Below are positions 14,455-22,806 of a DNA stretch of 35,269 nt, one piece after another. This DNA comes from an uncultured bacterium. Lineage in GTDB: Bacteria > Cyanobacteriota > Vampirovibrionia > Gastranaerophilales > Gastranaerophilaceae. The translations under genes and the position numbers were made by a program. Each line of letters begins with the position of its first letter. Within the stretch, counting starts at the first letter, position 1. A model generated the notes under the pieces. The model made no database searches and was not told where the DNA came from. It saw only the letters and a list, made by a program, of their open reading frames with translations. The DNA is taken from assembly GCA_949286885.1 (NCBI GenBank), contig CASEEG010000024.1:1-35269 (forward strand). Reading direction: 5' to 3'.

Positions 14455-16173
14455 TTAAATATTTGTTTTGTTAACAACTTTTTTCTTGTCAGGATTTAAA
14501 TTTAAAATCTTTACCAATTCAGTAGTTATGTCTTTAAAAATAGGTGCAGCAACGGTAGAACCCCAAATTGCCTCTCCGCCTGGACTATCAACTACAACGT
14601 AGACCAAAACTTTAGGATCACTCGCAGGTAAATAGCCAACCATTGACGTATAAAGTTTGTTTGAATAGCCTGCCCCATTATCTGAAGGTCTTCTGGAAGT
14701 ACCAGTTTTAGCAGCAATATAATACTCGTCCATTTTTGCTAAATTTTTTCCGTTTTCAACAGATTTTACCAAAATATTTGTAAGGTCTTTTGCAGAATCT
14801 TCACTCATAACTCGGCGTTTAATTACTTTCTGCGGCAATTCATCTTGTGAATATTTAATAACATGCGGAGTAATCCATACACCATTATTCGCAATTGCAG
14901 CAACCGCCGAGGCCATTTGTATAGCAGTGACTGAAGCACCATAACCATAACCCATAGCACCATGTGTTGCAACATCCCAGCTTTTAGGCGCAGGTAAAAT
15001 ACCTGAAGATTCGCCAGGAAGATCAATACCTGTCGACTCACCAAAGTTAAAAGTTTTTAAAGTGTCGTAGAATTCTTGAGAACTCATCATCTGAGCAAGC
15101 TTGGCACTTGCAACATTACTTGAATGTTCAAAAAGGTAGACCAGATCGATTAATCCGGGATTCTTATTTTTATAATAGTCATAGTTTTGTATTTCCCACC
15201 AGCCAATTTTCATCTTGCCTGTATCTAATATACGACTATTTTTATTAATTTTGCCGTTAATCATGGCACAAGCAACTGTTATAACTTTAAATGTAGAACC
15301 GGGAGGGTATACATCAGTAATTGCCCAATTTTTCATATCGTTCATTGTGTATTTTTGGTAATTGTTCGGGTCGTAATAAGGATACGCAGCCAATGCAAGA
15401 ACTTCTCCGGTTTTTGGGTCAAGCACAATTACGGCACCTCTAAGCGCTTTGGTTTTCTGAACAGTTTTATTAAGATATTTTTCACAGATGTGTTGAACGG
15501 CAGAGTCAATTGTAAGGGTGAGGGTTTTACCCTTAATGGGAGCAGCTATGTCTTCCGGATTTGTATTAAAGTTATATATAATATCCCCACTTGGGGTTTT
15601 TTCATATGTGATATTTTTGTCAAAATACTCAAGATAATCTTTGGCTATATACTCAATACCGCCCGCAACATCCGCATCCGCATTGTAATACCCTAAAACA
15701 TGTGAAGCCAGACTTCCTTGGGGATAAACTCTCTTATTTTTTACTTCTAAAGACAACTCTCTCAAGCGTTTTGCTTTGATAGCTTCCGCAGTTTTTCTAT
15801 CAAGTGATTTTTTTATAAGAATAACCGAATCATCCTTAGAAAGAGTTTTAGTCAATGATGAAACAGGTATATTAACAAGTGGCGAAAGTATTTGTGCTAA
15901 TTCTTGAGGCTGATGGTCATAATACATTGGATGAGCGTACAAATTAAAAGATGTATTATCGGAAGCCAATTTGTAACCGTTTCTATCAAGAATTTCACCA
16001 CGTAAAACAAACAATTTTGAAGCGCGTTGCTTCTTTGCTCTGTCCCTGTAATGTCTGACGTCCATTACTTGAATTAAAAACAAATAAATCAAAAGAAGGA
16101 CAATGAACGACGTAAAGCAAAATTGCAGACAACCAATCCTCTTATCAAATTTTTTATACCTATCTTTGCTCAT
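14455..16173 (-). CDS. ftsI: Septal peptidoglycan transpeptidase (class B PBP, FtsI/PBP3-like)
   Basis: A class B penicillin-binding protein that cross-links septal wall in the periplasm. 572 aa. A single membrane anchor lies at about 19-36, then the PBP dimerisation domain (GEILDRNGYKLA, 59-70), and a transpeptidase domain with the three active-site motifs: STFK (Ser293, Lys296), SSN (351-353) and KTGT (489-492). No PASTA repeats. The position after rsmH and an FtsL-like gene, and before murE, is the standard dcw order and supports FtsI over PBP2. It begins 5 nt after the upstream stop, with only a weak ribosome site, so it is probably translationally coupled. Confidence 0.95.
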   Translation of the reverse strand: MSKDRYKKFDKRIGCLQFCFTSFIVLLLIYLFLIQVMDVRHYRDRAKKQRASKLFVLRGEILDRNGYKLASDNTSFNLYAHPMYYDHQPQELAQILSPLVNIPVSSLTKTLSKDDSVILIKKSLDRKTAEAIKAKRLRELSLEVKNKRVYPQGSLASHVLGYYNADADVAGGIEYIAKDYLEYFDKNITYEKTPSGDIIYNFNTNPEDIAAPIKGKTLTLTIDSAVQHICEKYLNKTVQKTKALRGAVIVLDPKTGEVLALAAYPYYDPNNYQKYTMNDMKNWAITDVYPPGSTFKVITVACAMINGKINKNSRILDTGKMKIGWWEIQNYDYYKNKNPGLIDLVYLFEHSSNVASAKLAQMMSSQEFYDTLKTFNFGESTGIDLPGESSGILPAPKSWDVATHGAMGYGYGASVTAIQMASAVAAIANNGVWITPHVIKYSQDELPQKVIKRRVMSEDSAKDLTNILVKSVENGKNLAKMDEYYIAAKTGTSRRPSDNGAGYSNKLYTSMVGYLPASDPKVLVYVVVDSPGGEAIWGSTVAAPIFKDITTELVKILNLNPDKKKVVNKTNI

Positions 16174-16178
16174 ATCAA

Positions 16179-16709
16179 CTAATAGCCCATAGACCAGGTT
16201 TTCTTCTGAGCATTATCCTGATTATCAAAAGTTACACTGGGCAATTTAGCGGCAGAAAGCTCTACAACTTGCGTAGCACGTTGTAAAATATTAGACTTAG
16301 CAACTGCTTTATCAATATTGTAAAATGACTGCAAATTATCAAGCTTGTTTTGCAAATCTTCGTTTTCATAATTCAAAGCCAAAGTCTCTTTTCTGATTTG
16401 ATTTAGTTTGACTTCGCCAACAGTAACAAAATAGTAGCTTACCAGACAAACAAGCACTAAAAAACCTAACAAAGCACATAAAAACGAATTGACACGAGCA
16501 ATGACCATCTCTTTATATGACTTTTCTTTCACAAAATAACCACTTATAATTTGGTTGCCTGTATTTCTCTGTAGAGCAGATCGGTTCAAATGTACACCCG
16601 AAGATGGTTGTCTATGCTCAACATGTGAGACCCTATGTAATTGCGGCATTGTTTTCGTGTTAATACTTTTATTTTTTTTATTATTACGATTAAAAGAAAG
16701 TGAACTCAA
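16179..16709 (-). CDS. FtsL-like cell-division protein
   Basis: 176 aa. It has a basic, Ser/Asn-rich cytoplasmic N-terminus (1-70), one membrane segment (about 74-96, FLCALLGFLVLVCLV), then a short coiled coil (about 98-128, NQIRKETLALNYENEDLQNK) and a polar tail. Sequence alone is weak for FtsL, but size, topology and position between rsmH and ftsI match it. The long cytoplasmic part is more than most FtsL proteins have. The start is TTG at 16709 with AGGAG 7 nt upstream. It would join the FtsQLB-type complex that activates FtsWI (inference from family). Confidence 0.75.
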   Translation of the reverse strand: MSSLSFNRNNKKNKSINTKTMPQLHRVSHVEHRQPSSGVHLNRSALQRNTGNQIISGYFVKEKSYKEMVIARVNSFLCALLGFLVLVCLVSYYFVTVGEVKLNQIRKETLALNYENEDLQNKLDNLQSFYNIDKAVAKSNILQRATQVVELSAAKLPSVTFDNQDNAQKKTWSMGY

Positions 16710-16724
16710 GCTATCTCTCCTGAT

Positions 16725-17648
16725 CTAAACCCTTCTGGCCACCCTGAGCTTTGCACTTCGGGAAGGCGGATTTATTTTAATTTCTTCCTCACCGGGGTAT
16801 ATCGGTTTCTTGTTTATAAGTTCCACCAGCTTACCCTCACATTTGCAAAACGGAACATTTTTGTCGCATCTGCAATTTAGTGAAAGATTTTTTAAAATAG
16901 ACTTCGCCAGTCTATCCTCCAACGAATGGAATGTTATAACACTAATTATAGCACCAGAATCTAATAATGAAACAACTTCTTTTAATGAATTTTCAAAATT
17001 TAACAACTCGTGATTTACTTCTATTCTAATAGCCTGGAAAACCCTTGTTGCTGGGTGGATTTTAGAATTAGATCTTGGGACTGAGGCTTTAATTAAATTC
17101 GCTAATTGTAAAGTGGTATTAACAGGACGGGAATTTACAATAGCATGTGCAATTCTTTTAGAGAAGTGCTCTTCACCATATTTTGAAAATATTTCGACAA
17201 GTTTTTGCTCATTATAATAATTAACAACATTCCATGCGCAGAAGTCAGAATTTAAATCAAAACGCATGTCCAGAGGAGCATCTTTTAAAAAACTAAATCC
17301 TCTCTGTGCAGTTGTTAACTGATGGTAAGAAGCACCTAAATCATATATTATTCCACCTGTAATTTTATCAATACCTAAATCAAGCAGGTTCTTTTTGATA
17401 TTGGTATAACTATCATGTACTATAGTAAGATTTTTATATTTTGAAAGTCTTTTCTTGGAGGCTTCGATTGCCTCATGATCAATATCAAAGGAAATAAGCC
17501 TGCCTCTTTGAGATATTTTTTTCAGTATCAACTCACTGTGTCCACCGCCACCCAAAGTGGCATCGACAAAAATCTTGTCTGAATCGTCACATTCAAGGGC
17601 ATCTACAGCCTCATTAAGCATAACTGTGTAATGTTTAAAATCATTCAT
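16725..17648 (-). CDS. rsmH: 16S rRNA (cytosine(1402)-N4)-methyltransferase
   Basis: It methylates N4 of C1402 in the ribosomal P site (also called MraW). 307 aa. Visible: HYTVMLNEAVDAL (6-18), the SAM motif DATLGGGGHSE (about 28-38), the DLGASYHQL segment, the FHSLEDR motif, and the typical C-terminal PPSRSAKLRVARR. It heads the classic mraW-ftsL-ftsI-murE order; no mraZ is present upstream, where a GT2 gene stands instead. No Shine-Dalgarno sequence is seen, but TATAAT (minus strand, 17656-17661) lies 7 nt before the ATG, so a leaderless or internal transcript is possible. Confidence 0.96.
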   Translation of the reverse strand: MNDFKHYTVMLNEAVDALECDDSDKIFVDATLGGGGHSELILKKISQRGRLISFDIDHEAIEASKKRLSKYKNLTIVHDSYTNIKKNLLDLGIDKITGGIIYDLGASYHQLTTAQRGFSFLKDAPLDMRFDLNSDFCAWNVVNYYNEQKLVEIFSKYGEEHFSKRIAHAIVNSRPVNTTLQLANLIKASVPRSNSKIHPATRVFQAIRIEVNHELLNFENSLKEVVSLLDSGAIISVITFHSLEDRLAKSILKNLSLNCRCDKNVPFCKCEGKLVELINKKPIYPGEEEIKINPPSRSAKLRVARRV

Positions 17649-17655
17649 AAGAAAA

Positions 17656-17661
17656 ATTATA
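17656..17661 (-). promoter_or_regulatory. Candidate -10 of rsmH (internal promoter)
   Basis: A perfect TATAAT, 7 nt upstream of the ATG, in the 15-nt gap after the GT2 stop codon. A possible -35 ATTACA is at 17678-17683 with a 16-bp spacer. Confidence 0.4.
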
Positions 17662-17663
17662 CA

Positions 17664-18356
17664 CTAATTAAAAAATCTGTAATAGAAAAGAGTAAAAATT
17701 GCTTCAATAGCATCTTTTGCCTTAACTTTTTTACCCTCTTTGTATGCCCTGGGGTTGTAAGAAATTGGGACTTCCTTTAATCTAAGTTTTTTCCTCAAAA
17801 TTTTAGCCGTAATTTCAGGCTCAAAATCAAACCTCTTCGCATTAATTTTGATATCACTAATACATTCACGCTTAAATGCTTTGTAACAAGTCTCCATATC
17901 GGTCAATTTTGAACCAAACAGGGTGTTTGTAAGAAAAGTTAAAAATTTATTTGCAAGGAAGCTTAAAAATAAAAAAGAGCTATCTTGCGAGCGTTCTTTT
18001 AAACGTGAGCCATAGACAACATCAGCTTTATCGCAAAGGATTAGAGGTAAAAGTCTTGAATAGTCTGAAGGATTATATTCAAAATCAGCATCTTGTATAA
18101 CAACAATATCGGCACTAGCATGGGCGAGTCCTAAAGATATTGCTGCACCTTTACCAATGTTACGTTCTTGAGTCAGCACAAGATGCTCATTATATTTGGA
18201 AAGAATTTCTGCGGTGGAGTCTGTTGAACAATCATCAACAAGTATCAATCTTTTTTTCAGGGAACAAAAATCAGCAGACTCGACCCTTTCAATAACTTTT
18301 TTTATTGTTTTTTCTTCATTGTATACAGGAATAATAATATCTATTGTTTTGTACAT
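17664..18356 (-). CDS. GT2 glycosyltransferase, dolichol/polyprenyl-phosphate sugar synthase-like
   Basis: 230 aa, GT-A fold. IIIPVYNEEKTI (about 7-18), the metal/nucleotide Asp pair in LVDDCSTDST (about 40-49), GKGAAISLGLAHA and the DADFEYNP segment (about 90-97) match the DPM1/polyprenyl-phosphate mannosyl- or glucosyltransferase branch of family 2. No C-terminal membrane segments, so it is a soluble catalytic domain like DPM1. It would charge a lipid carrier with a sugar for envelope glycans (family knowledge; the donor is unknown). It lies between the TadE-like gene and rsmH in the same direction, which suggests co-transcription. Confidence 0.85.
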   Translation of the reverse strand: MYKTIDIIIPVYNEEKTIKKVIERVESADFCSLKKRLILVDDCSTDSTAEILSKYNEHLVLTQERNIGKGAAISLGLAHASADIVVIQDADFEYNPSDYSRLLPLILCDKADVVYGSRLKERSQDSSFLFLSFLANKFLTFLTNTLFGSKLTDMETCYKAFKRECISDIKINAKRFDFEPEITAKILRKKLRLKEVPISYNPRAYKEGKKVKAKDAIEAIFTLFYYRFFN

Positions 18357-18395
18357 ATATAGATAATATCAAAATATAGAGAAAAAAACATCAAA

Positions 18396-18863
18396 TTAAA
18401 ATTTTTCTATAGAATGTACGGGGGTAGTGGTAAGCGTTTTCCCTTCTCTAAAGAGAAAAATTCCACAGTATCTATATGCAACACTAATGTCAAAGCCGCT
18501 GTTGTTATAATCTGGCAAATTGAGAAAAACAACCAACGCACTTTGATTCTGTTTCTTAAAATCAGAAGATATTGTGTAAGAACCGTTTGAACCTGAAACG
18601 TTAAAACCTGAGTCGGAAAGATTAAGCAAGGAAGAAGACTTTTTAACCTGATCCAGTGCAGCATCTAACACCTCTTGTTCAGAGTCAGCGTTTTGGACAA
18701 TGGGTTGAAGATTAGAAGTGATCTCATTTGCTATATTTGACACACTGTATTGCGCACGCCAATACAATCCAAGTTCAACTATTGCAAGGAAAATTGACAT
18801 TGTAACCAAAAAAACAAAAACAAATTCAATAATATTTTGCGCCAACCTTTGGGAACGAGTCAT
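18396..18863 (-). CDS. TadE-like pseudopilin protein
   Basis: 155 aa. A short basic N-terminus (MTRSQRLAQN) is followed by a hydrophobic helix about 11-33 that begins with the Phe/Glu pattern IIEFVFVF, as in TadE/TadF proteins, and continues with ELGLYWRAQYSVSNIANEI. The rest is periplasmic and beta-rich. TadE-like proteins assist type IVb (Flp/Tad) pili. No other tad gene is in the window, so the pilus context cannot be tested. Its ATG overlaps the preceding stop (ATGA), indicating translational coupling to the 122-aa gene. Confidence 0.7.
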   Translation of the reverse strand: MTRSQRLAQNIIEFVFVFLVTMSIFLAIVELGLYWRAQYSVSNIANEITSNLQPIVQNADSEQEVLDAALDQVKKSSSLLNLSDSGFNVSGSNGSYTISSDFKKQNQSALVVFLNLPDYNNSGFDISVAYRYCGIFLFREGKTLTTTPVHSIEKF

Positions 18864-19228
18864 AAGTTTATCATTTTCTTTAATCTTTCAAAGACTGCTT
18901 TTTTATCAATATTAGGATAAATTAATGAATCTTTGTAATACTGCTTGTATTCTTCAATAACATTACAAGGCAAGGCATTTCCCTCTGACAAGATATTTGC
19001 AATATCTTCAAGATACATATCCTGCTCGTCTCGATAAAGAGCATCTTTTTTTCTTAAATCTTCATCAGCCTCAAGATGAACTAATGCATGGAAAGCTGCA
19101 TCCAAAGTAGGATCGCCTAAATTTTTGGGAAAATCTCTAAGCGCCTCCAGTACCGATATTTTATTTGTTAAAACATCAAATATTAGTTCTGAAACTTTTT
19201 TTCTGTCTTGTAAATATGTTTTAAGCAT
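18860..19228 (-). CDS. Unknown soluble protein (122 aa)
   Basis: I do not recognise the family. It is helix-rich and acidic overall, with no signal peptide or membrane segment; LGDPTLDAAFHALVHLEADE (about 37-56) is the most motif-like part. It starts 4 nt after the repressor gene and ends in an ATGA overlap with the TadE-like gene, so all three are likely translated together. No Shine-Dalgarno sequence is visible. The tight linkage suggests a shared pathway with the TadE-like protein, but the sequence itself gives no function. Confidence 0.75.
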   Translation of the reverse strand: MLKTYLQDRKKVSELIFDVLTNKISVLEALRDFPKNLGDPTLDAAFHALVHLEADEDLRKKDALYRDEQDMYLEDIANILSEGNALPCNVIEEYKQYYKDSLIYPNIDKKAVFERLKKMINL

Positions 19229-19232
19229 AATT

Positions 19233-19592
19233 TTAAACCATCATAACAGAATTATCACTCTCGCACATGCTTTTTGTAATATGCATTAATTTTGTCATAT
19301 CACCATTGCAATATTGGGAAGCAATTTTTTTCAATGATGTCATTATAATATCCGAATTAGAATAAGCTGTCCTGTAAAAGAACTTTTTGCCTTGTTTAAT
19401 TCTAAGCAAAACTTCCTTTTCAAAAAGCCTGTCCATAACTGTCTTTATAGTAGTATATGCCCGTTTTGAAGAGTCAGTCCTTGAAAGGAATTCATAAACA
19501 TCCTTTACGGAATTTTTGTAGATTCCTGCTTTTTCAAGTTCCCACATTGCATTCAAAATTATACTTTCTAACGAACCATGTTTAAAATTCAT
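19233..19592 (-). CDS. BlaI/MecI/CopY-family transcriptional repressor
   Basis: 119 aa. It has a winged helix with the family pattern LESIILNAMWELEKAG (about 8-23), VKDVYEFL, and AYTTIKTVMDRLFEKEVLLR (about 44-63), followed by a basic wing (KQGKKFFYRTAYS) and a dimerising C-terminus. Members repress beta-lactamase, mecA or copper genes and are often cleaved by a BlaR1 sensor; no BlaR1, beta-lactamase or copper gene is here. It is second in a minus-strand run that includes the wall genes, so regulation of its own operon is a reasonable but untested idea. AAGGA precedes the ATG. Confidence 0.85.
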   Translation of the reverse strand: MNFKHGSLESIILNAMWELEKAGIYKNSVKDVYEFLSRTDSSKRAYTTIKTVMDRLFEKEVLLRIKQGKKFFYRTAYSNSDIIMTSLKKIASQYCNGDMTKLMHITKSMCESDNSVMMV

Positions 19593-19607
19593 CTTTTTAT
19601 CCTTATC

Positions 19608-19946
19608 TTAATATCTTGTTGTAAAATGTTCCGCATCAAACCTAACATCCGACGGACCAATATCAGTCCTGTCCCTTAATTGAAATTTATATCCTGATGT
19701 ATTTATAACAGAATTATCTTTATAAATGTACATGCCTGACTTTGTACGCACAAGCGCACTGCCCGAATCTTGTTTTTTTGTTGACGATACAGTATTATCC
19801 AGTAAATCCAACACTCTATGCCCCGGCATTTTATGAGTGTTTATGAAATTGGTCTGTTTTTTGCATCCGCAAATAAAACAACATAAACACAATACCAGCA
19901 ATACACAAAGTAGTCTATTTACAGTTTTTTGTCCAACAATAACCAT
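19608..19946 (-). CDS. Small putative lipoprotein
   Basis: 112 aa. Residues 1-27 form a basic start and a Cys-rich hydrophobic core ending ICGC, with Cys28 a plausible lipidation site. The mature part (about 85 residues) is polar, with no domain I recognise; the C-terminus is DVRFDAEHFTTRY. It is the first gene of the minus-strand run leading to the division cluster. AGGA lies 6 nt before the ATG and a TATAAT about 20 nt before it. If exported, it would be anchored by Lgt, whose gene is elsewhere in this window. Confidence 0.7.
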   Translation of the reverse strand: MVIVGQKTVNRLLCVLLVLCLCCFICGCKKQTNFINTHKMPGHRVLDLLDNTVSSTKKQDSGSALVRTKSGMYIYKDNSVINTSGYKFQLRDRTDIGPSDVRFDAEHFTTRY

Positions 19947-19965
19947 TATTAATCCTATTACTACT

Positions 19966-19971
19966 ATTATA
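19966..19971 (-). promoter_or_regulatory. Candidate -10 for the lipoprotein/BlaI/TadE/dcw run
   Basis: TATAAT on the minus strand, 19 nt before the lipoprotein ATG; the -35 is weak. The first promoter-like site upstream of an 11-gene co-directional run. Confidence 0.45.
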
Positions 19972-20009
19972 ACACTTATTAAAAAAAATTAAATACTGCC
20001 TTAAATATT

Positions 20010-20038
20010 TTTACAAAAGACAAAAAATATAGTAGAAT
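20010..20038 (+). promoter_or_regulatory. Promoter of the GT6 gene
   Basis: TTTACA (20010-20015), a 17-bp spacer, and TAGAAT (20033-20038), both 5/6 to consensus. Confidence 0.6.
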
Positions 20039-20059
20039 AAATACAATTGTGGAGTGAAT

Positions 20060-20854
20060 ATGAACATAGGCATTTTATACATTGCTACAGGAAGATACAT
20101 ATGCTTCTGGAATGAATTTTACAAAAGTGCTAAGGAACACCTTTTTACAAATCATAACGTCCGTTTTTTTATATACACCGACGCTCCTGAAATAGATTAT
20201 GAAAATAATGAAGATGTAACAAAACTTTTTGCTCAATCGTCAAAGTGGCCAATAAGTGTATGTGACAAGTATGCTATCCTTTTAAGCGGAAAAAAGTTTT
20301 ACGATGAAATGGACTATCTGTTTCATTTTAACGCTAATATGAAATTTGTTGCACCAATAGGTGATGAAATTTTACCTAACAAAGACCATGGATATATCTG
20401 CGTTGGGGAATGGCTAAATCATAAGTTAAAATCCACTCCTGACAAATTTCCGTATGAGAGAAATCCTAATTCTCTTGCATGTATTCCTCAAGGACGAGGG
20501 GAACACTATTTTATGGGCGGAGTTCATGGAGGCAGAAAAAGAGAATATCTCAACATGTGCCAAGAACTAGAAAATTCAATCAGAAGAGATTTTAAAAACG
20601 GAATTATAGCAATTTGGCATGATGAAAGTCATATAAACAAATATATGCTTGATAAAAACCCTTTAATAATTCCACCCGAGTACGCAATTCCTGAAAATTG
20701 GAGATACAAGGGGTATATTAATAACAGAAAAGGTTTGCTACTTGATAAAAAACACTGGAAGTACGGAGGTCATTCGTATCTTAGGGGTATAACAGACAAA
20801 AAGATTACCCCTGTAAAATATTGGATTTCAAAACTAATGAATATCAACTTTTAG
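20060..20854 (+). CDS. Family 6 glycosyltransferase (ABO/alpha-Gal transferase family), bacterial type
   Basis: 264 aa. GT6 enzymes transfer Gal or GalNAc in alpha-1,3 linkage to a galactoside. The metal-binding DxD of animal enzymes is NAN here (Asn91-Ala-Asn93 in FHFNANMKF), the change known from bacterial GT6 such as that of Bacteroides ovatus, which work without metal. YFMGGVHGGR (about 151-160) and WHDESHINKY (186-195) are the acceptor and catalytic motifs. No N-terminal membrane anchor, as in other bacterial members. Start: ATG 20060 has GGAG 5 nt before; a GTG two codons earlier lies in that site. Product probably a host-like surface glycan (inference). Convergent with the GT8 gene, 4-bp overlap. 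Confidence 0.9.
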   Translation: MNIGILYIATGRYICFWNEFYKSAKEHLFTNHNVRFFIYTDAPEIDYENNEDVTKLFAQSSKWPISVCDKYAILLSGKKFYDEMDYLFHFNANMKFVAPIGDEILPNKDHGYICVGEWLNHKLKSTPDKFPYERNPNSLACIPQGRGEHYFMGGVHGGRKREYLNMCQELENSIRRDFKNGIIAIWHDESHINKYMLDKNPLIIPPEYAIPENWRYKGYINNRKGLLLDKKHWKYGGHSYLRGITDKKITPVKYWISKLMNINF

Positions 20855-21780
20855 TGATTAAATTCAAGGTTTTTTATTATCCTCATAAAATCATGTATTC
20901 TTTCTTTTTTCCTAAAAAAGAATGGGTACATTTTAAGAAACCAAAGAATTTGAAAAATCTTGTTATTAAACAAATTAATTACACACTTGTTTAAAAACTC
21001 ACTTTTGTCATTAGCATACGGTGTAAAAGAATAGTATTTCCAAAAAAGTTTACGAAAAGGATTGTAAAATCCAATTTTCCAGGGCTTTACTCCTGCAAAA
21101 TGCACAATCGTAGGTGCAGCACTGCAGCTAAAATAAAAATTCGGCGTTATAAAGTTATATTCTCTATCCAGTTGGTGCACACAACCTAATAAAACAGCAT
21201 TCATAACATCTTGATCACAATAACTTAATTTATCCCAATTTGACATAAGATAGTCAAACATTTTTTTCTCAATACCGTCTGCACGCATCTTCGCTAAATC
21301 TAAAAGACAAACCCCAGCATTGAAATAAAAATTTTTATCATTAAATTCAAAATTCATCCTTTTCATGTGTTCCCCGTAAGCTAAGTCAGGAACGCAGGCT
21401 GCGTATTCGTTTTCCTCCAACTTAATATCAAAAAGCTTTTCAAGACTTTTTAAGACAATCAAGTCACAATCCAGATACAAAATCTTGTCAACATTTTCCA
21501 GTAAAGAAGGTAAAATTAGTCTATATAATGTCGGCACAGTAACATTTTTACACACACCATTGTTAAAATATGGCAAGAAAATAGAATTATCTACCCTGTG
21601 TAACACGACACCATTAATAGAATCAAGTTTAAGAATATTTTCCTCTGATAGCTCACTATATAAAATATGAAAAACAAACTCGACATCAAAAGACTTATTA
21701 TGAAGAATACTGCAAATAACAGTTGCTGCATACCTTGCGTAATTATCATCAGTTGACAAACATACATCTAGCTTTTTCAT
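20851..21780 (-). CDS. Family 8 glycosyltransferase (LgtC/galactosyl- or glucosyltransferase-like)
   Basis: 309 aa. It begins LDVCLSTDDNYARYAATVICSI, the usual GT8 first strand, with the nucleotide-sugar/metal motif DCD at 104-106 (ILYLDCDLIV), a FYFNAGVCLLDL segment (about 150), YCDQDVMNAVL, and HFAGVKPW (about 240-250), all hallmarks of retaining GT8 enzymes. The C-terminus is basic and aromatic, as in membrane-associated LPS enzymes. With the flanking GT6 and GT2 genes it probably builds an oligosaccharide on LPS or capsule (inference). It overlaps the GT6 gene tail-to-tail by 4 bp and diverges from the GT2 gene over a 39-bp gap. Confidence 0.9.
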   Translation of the reverse strand: MKKLDVCLSTDDNYARYAATVICSILHNKSFDVEFVFHILYSELSEENILKLDSINGVVLHRVDNSIFLPYFNNGVCKNVTVPTLYRLILPSLLENVDKILYLDCDLIVLKSLEKLFDIKLEENEYAACVPDLAYGEHMKRMNFEFNDKNFYFNAGVCLLDLAKMRADGIEKKMFDYLMSNWDKLSYCDQDVMNAVLLGCVHQLDREYNFITPNFYFSCSAAPTIVHFAGVKPWKIGFYNPFRKLFWKYYSFTPYANDKSEFLNKCVINLFNNKIFQILWFLKMYPFFFRKKERIHDFMRIIKNLEFNH

Positions 21781-21819
21781 TTTTTTATACTATCATGAAA
21801 AAAGCAGGAAAGAAACATT

Positions 21820-22806
21820 ATGGAATTAAAACCAAAAATCAGTGTTATCATGCCGGTATATAATACACCCGAAGAAGAGTTTAGACAGTCTTTAGAAAGT
21901 ATTTTCAATCAAACATTTAAAGATTTTGAACTAATTATAATTGATGATTGTTCTAAAGGTAATATACAGGAAATTATTGAAAGCTATGCTGACACAAGAA
22001 CAATTTACATAAGAAATGAAAAAAATCTCGGAGTTACAGGTTCGCTAAACAAAGGTTTAGAAATAGTAAGAGGGGAATTCATTGCAAGAATGGACTCTGA
22101 TGACATTTCATTACCTGAGAGATTTGAAAAACAAATTGCATATTTTGAAAACAATCCCAATATAAGTATACTGGGTACTGCAATTGAGAAATTTCCAAAA
22201 AAAGAGATCGTTAAATTTCCTTTGGAAGACAATGAAATAAAATACACCCTTATTTTTTCGCATAGCTGCCTGGCACATCCAAGCATTATGATTAGAAAAA
22301 GCGTAGTGGATGAATATAAAATACGCTACAGCGAAAAAAATGTGGTATGTGAGGACTACGGCCTATGGCTTGAGTTATGCGATAAGTTAAATTTCGCCAA
22401 TCTTGACGAGGTTTTGTTAAAATACAGGTGGCACAAGAACAGTATTTCAAAGAGAAAAACGCTTATACAAAGTGCCGGTTCGCAAAAATTGATGATAAAA
22501 GCTCAAGCAAAATACTTTGGCATAGATTCTGCTGACGCAATTAATGTTATAGATAAGCATATGGAAAACAAAATAATAACCTCAAATGATTTGAATATGC
22601 TTTTGAACTTCATTCTGCAATCAAAATATTTGCTTGAAAAGGAAAAACCGGAGTTTAAATACGGTGTAAACAGAGTATTTTTTAAAGATTTTTTAAGGAA
22701 ATGCGTCACTGATATCGATTTCATAAAAATACTATTCTCACAAGAATTAAACGAAATAATCAAACTAACTGGCACTGAAAAAATTGGCATGATTTTAGGT
22801 TTTTAA
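21820..22806 (+). CDS. Family 2 glycosyltransferase
   Basis: 328 aa. An N-terminal GT-A domain: ISVIMPVYNTPEEEF (7-21), the Asp pair IIIDDCSKG (about 39-47), NLGVTGSLNKGLE, and the DxD region ARMDSDDISLPER (about 89-101). CEDYGLWLEL (about 183-192) supplies the catalytic ED. The last 100 residues are helical without membrane segments. Substrate unknown. It shares the patch with the GT6 and GT8 genes. Its stop overlaps the uvrC stop region by 4 bp on the opposite strand. Confidence 0.9.
   Translation: MELKPKISVIMPVYNTPEEEFRQSLESIFNQTFKDFELIIIDDCSKGNIQEIIESYADTRTIYIRNEKNLGVTGSLNKGLEIVRGEFIARMDSDDISLPERFEKQIAYFENNPNISILGTAIEKFPKKEIVKFPLEDNEIKYTLIFSHSCLAHPSIMIRKSVVDEYKIRYSEKNVVCEDYGLWLELCDKLNFANLDEVLLKYRWHKNSISKRKTLIQSAGSQKLMIKAQAKYFGIDSADAINVIDKHMENKIITSNDLNMLLNFILQSKYLLEKEKPEFKYGVNRVFFKDFLRKCVTDIDFIKILFSQELNEIIKLTGTEKIGMILGF

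Noticed and set aside
22740-22802. Missing HhH domain of UvrC hidden by a frameshift or early stop
   Set aside because: Translation past the stop in the same frame gives no PGIG-type HhH sequence, and the strand opposite codes well for the glycosyltransferase C-terminus.
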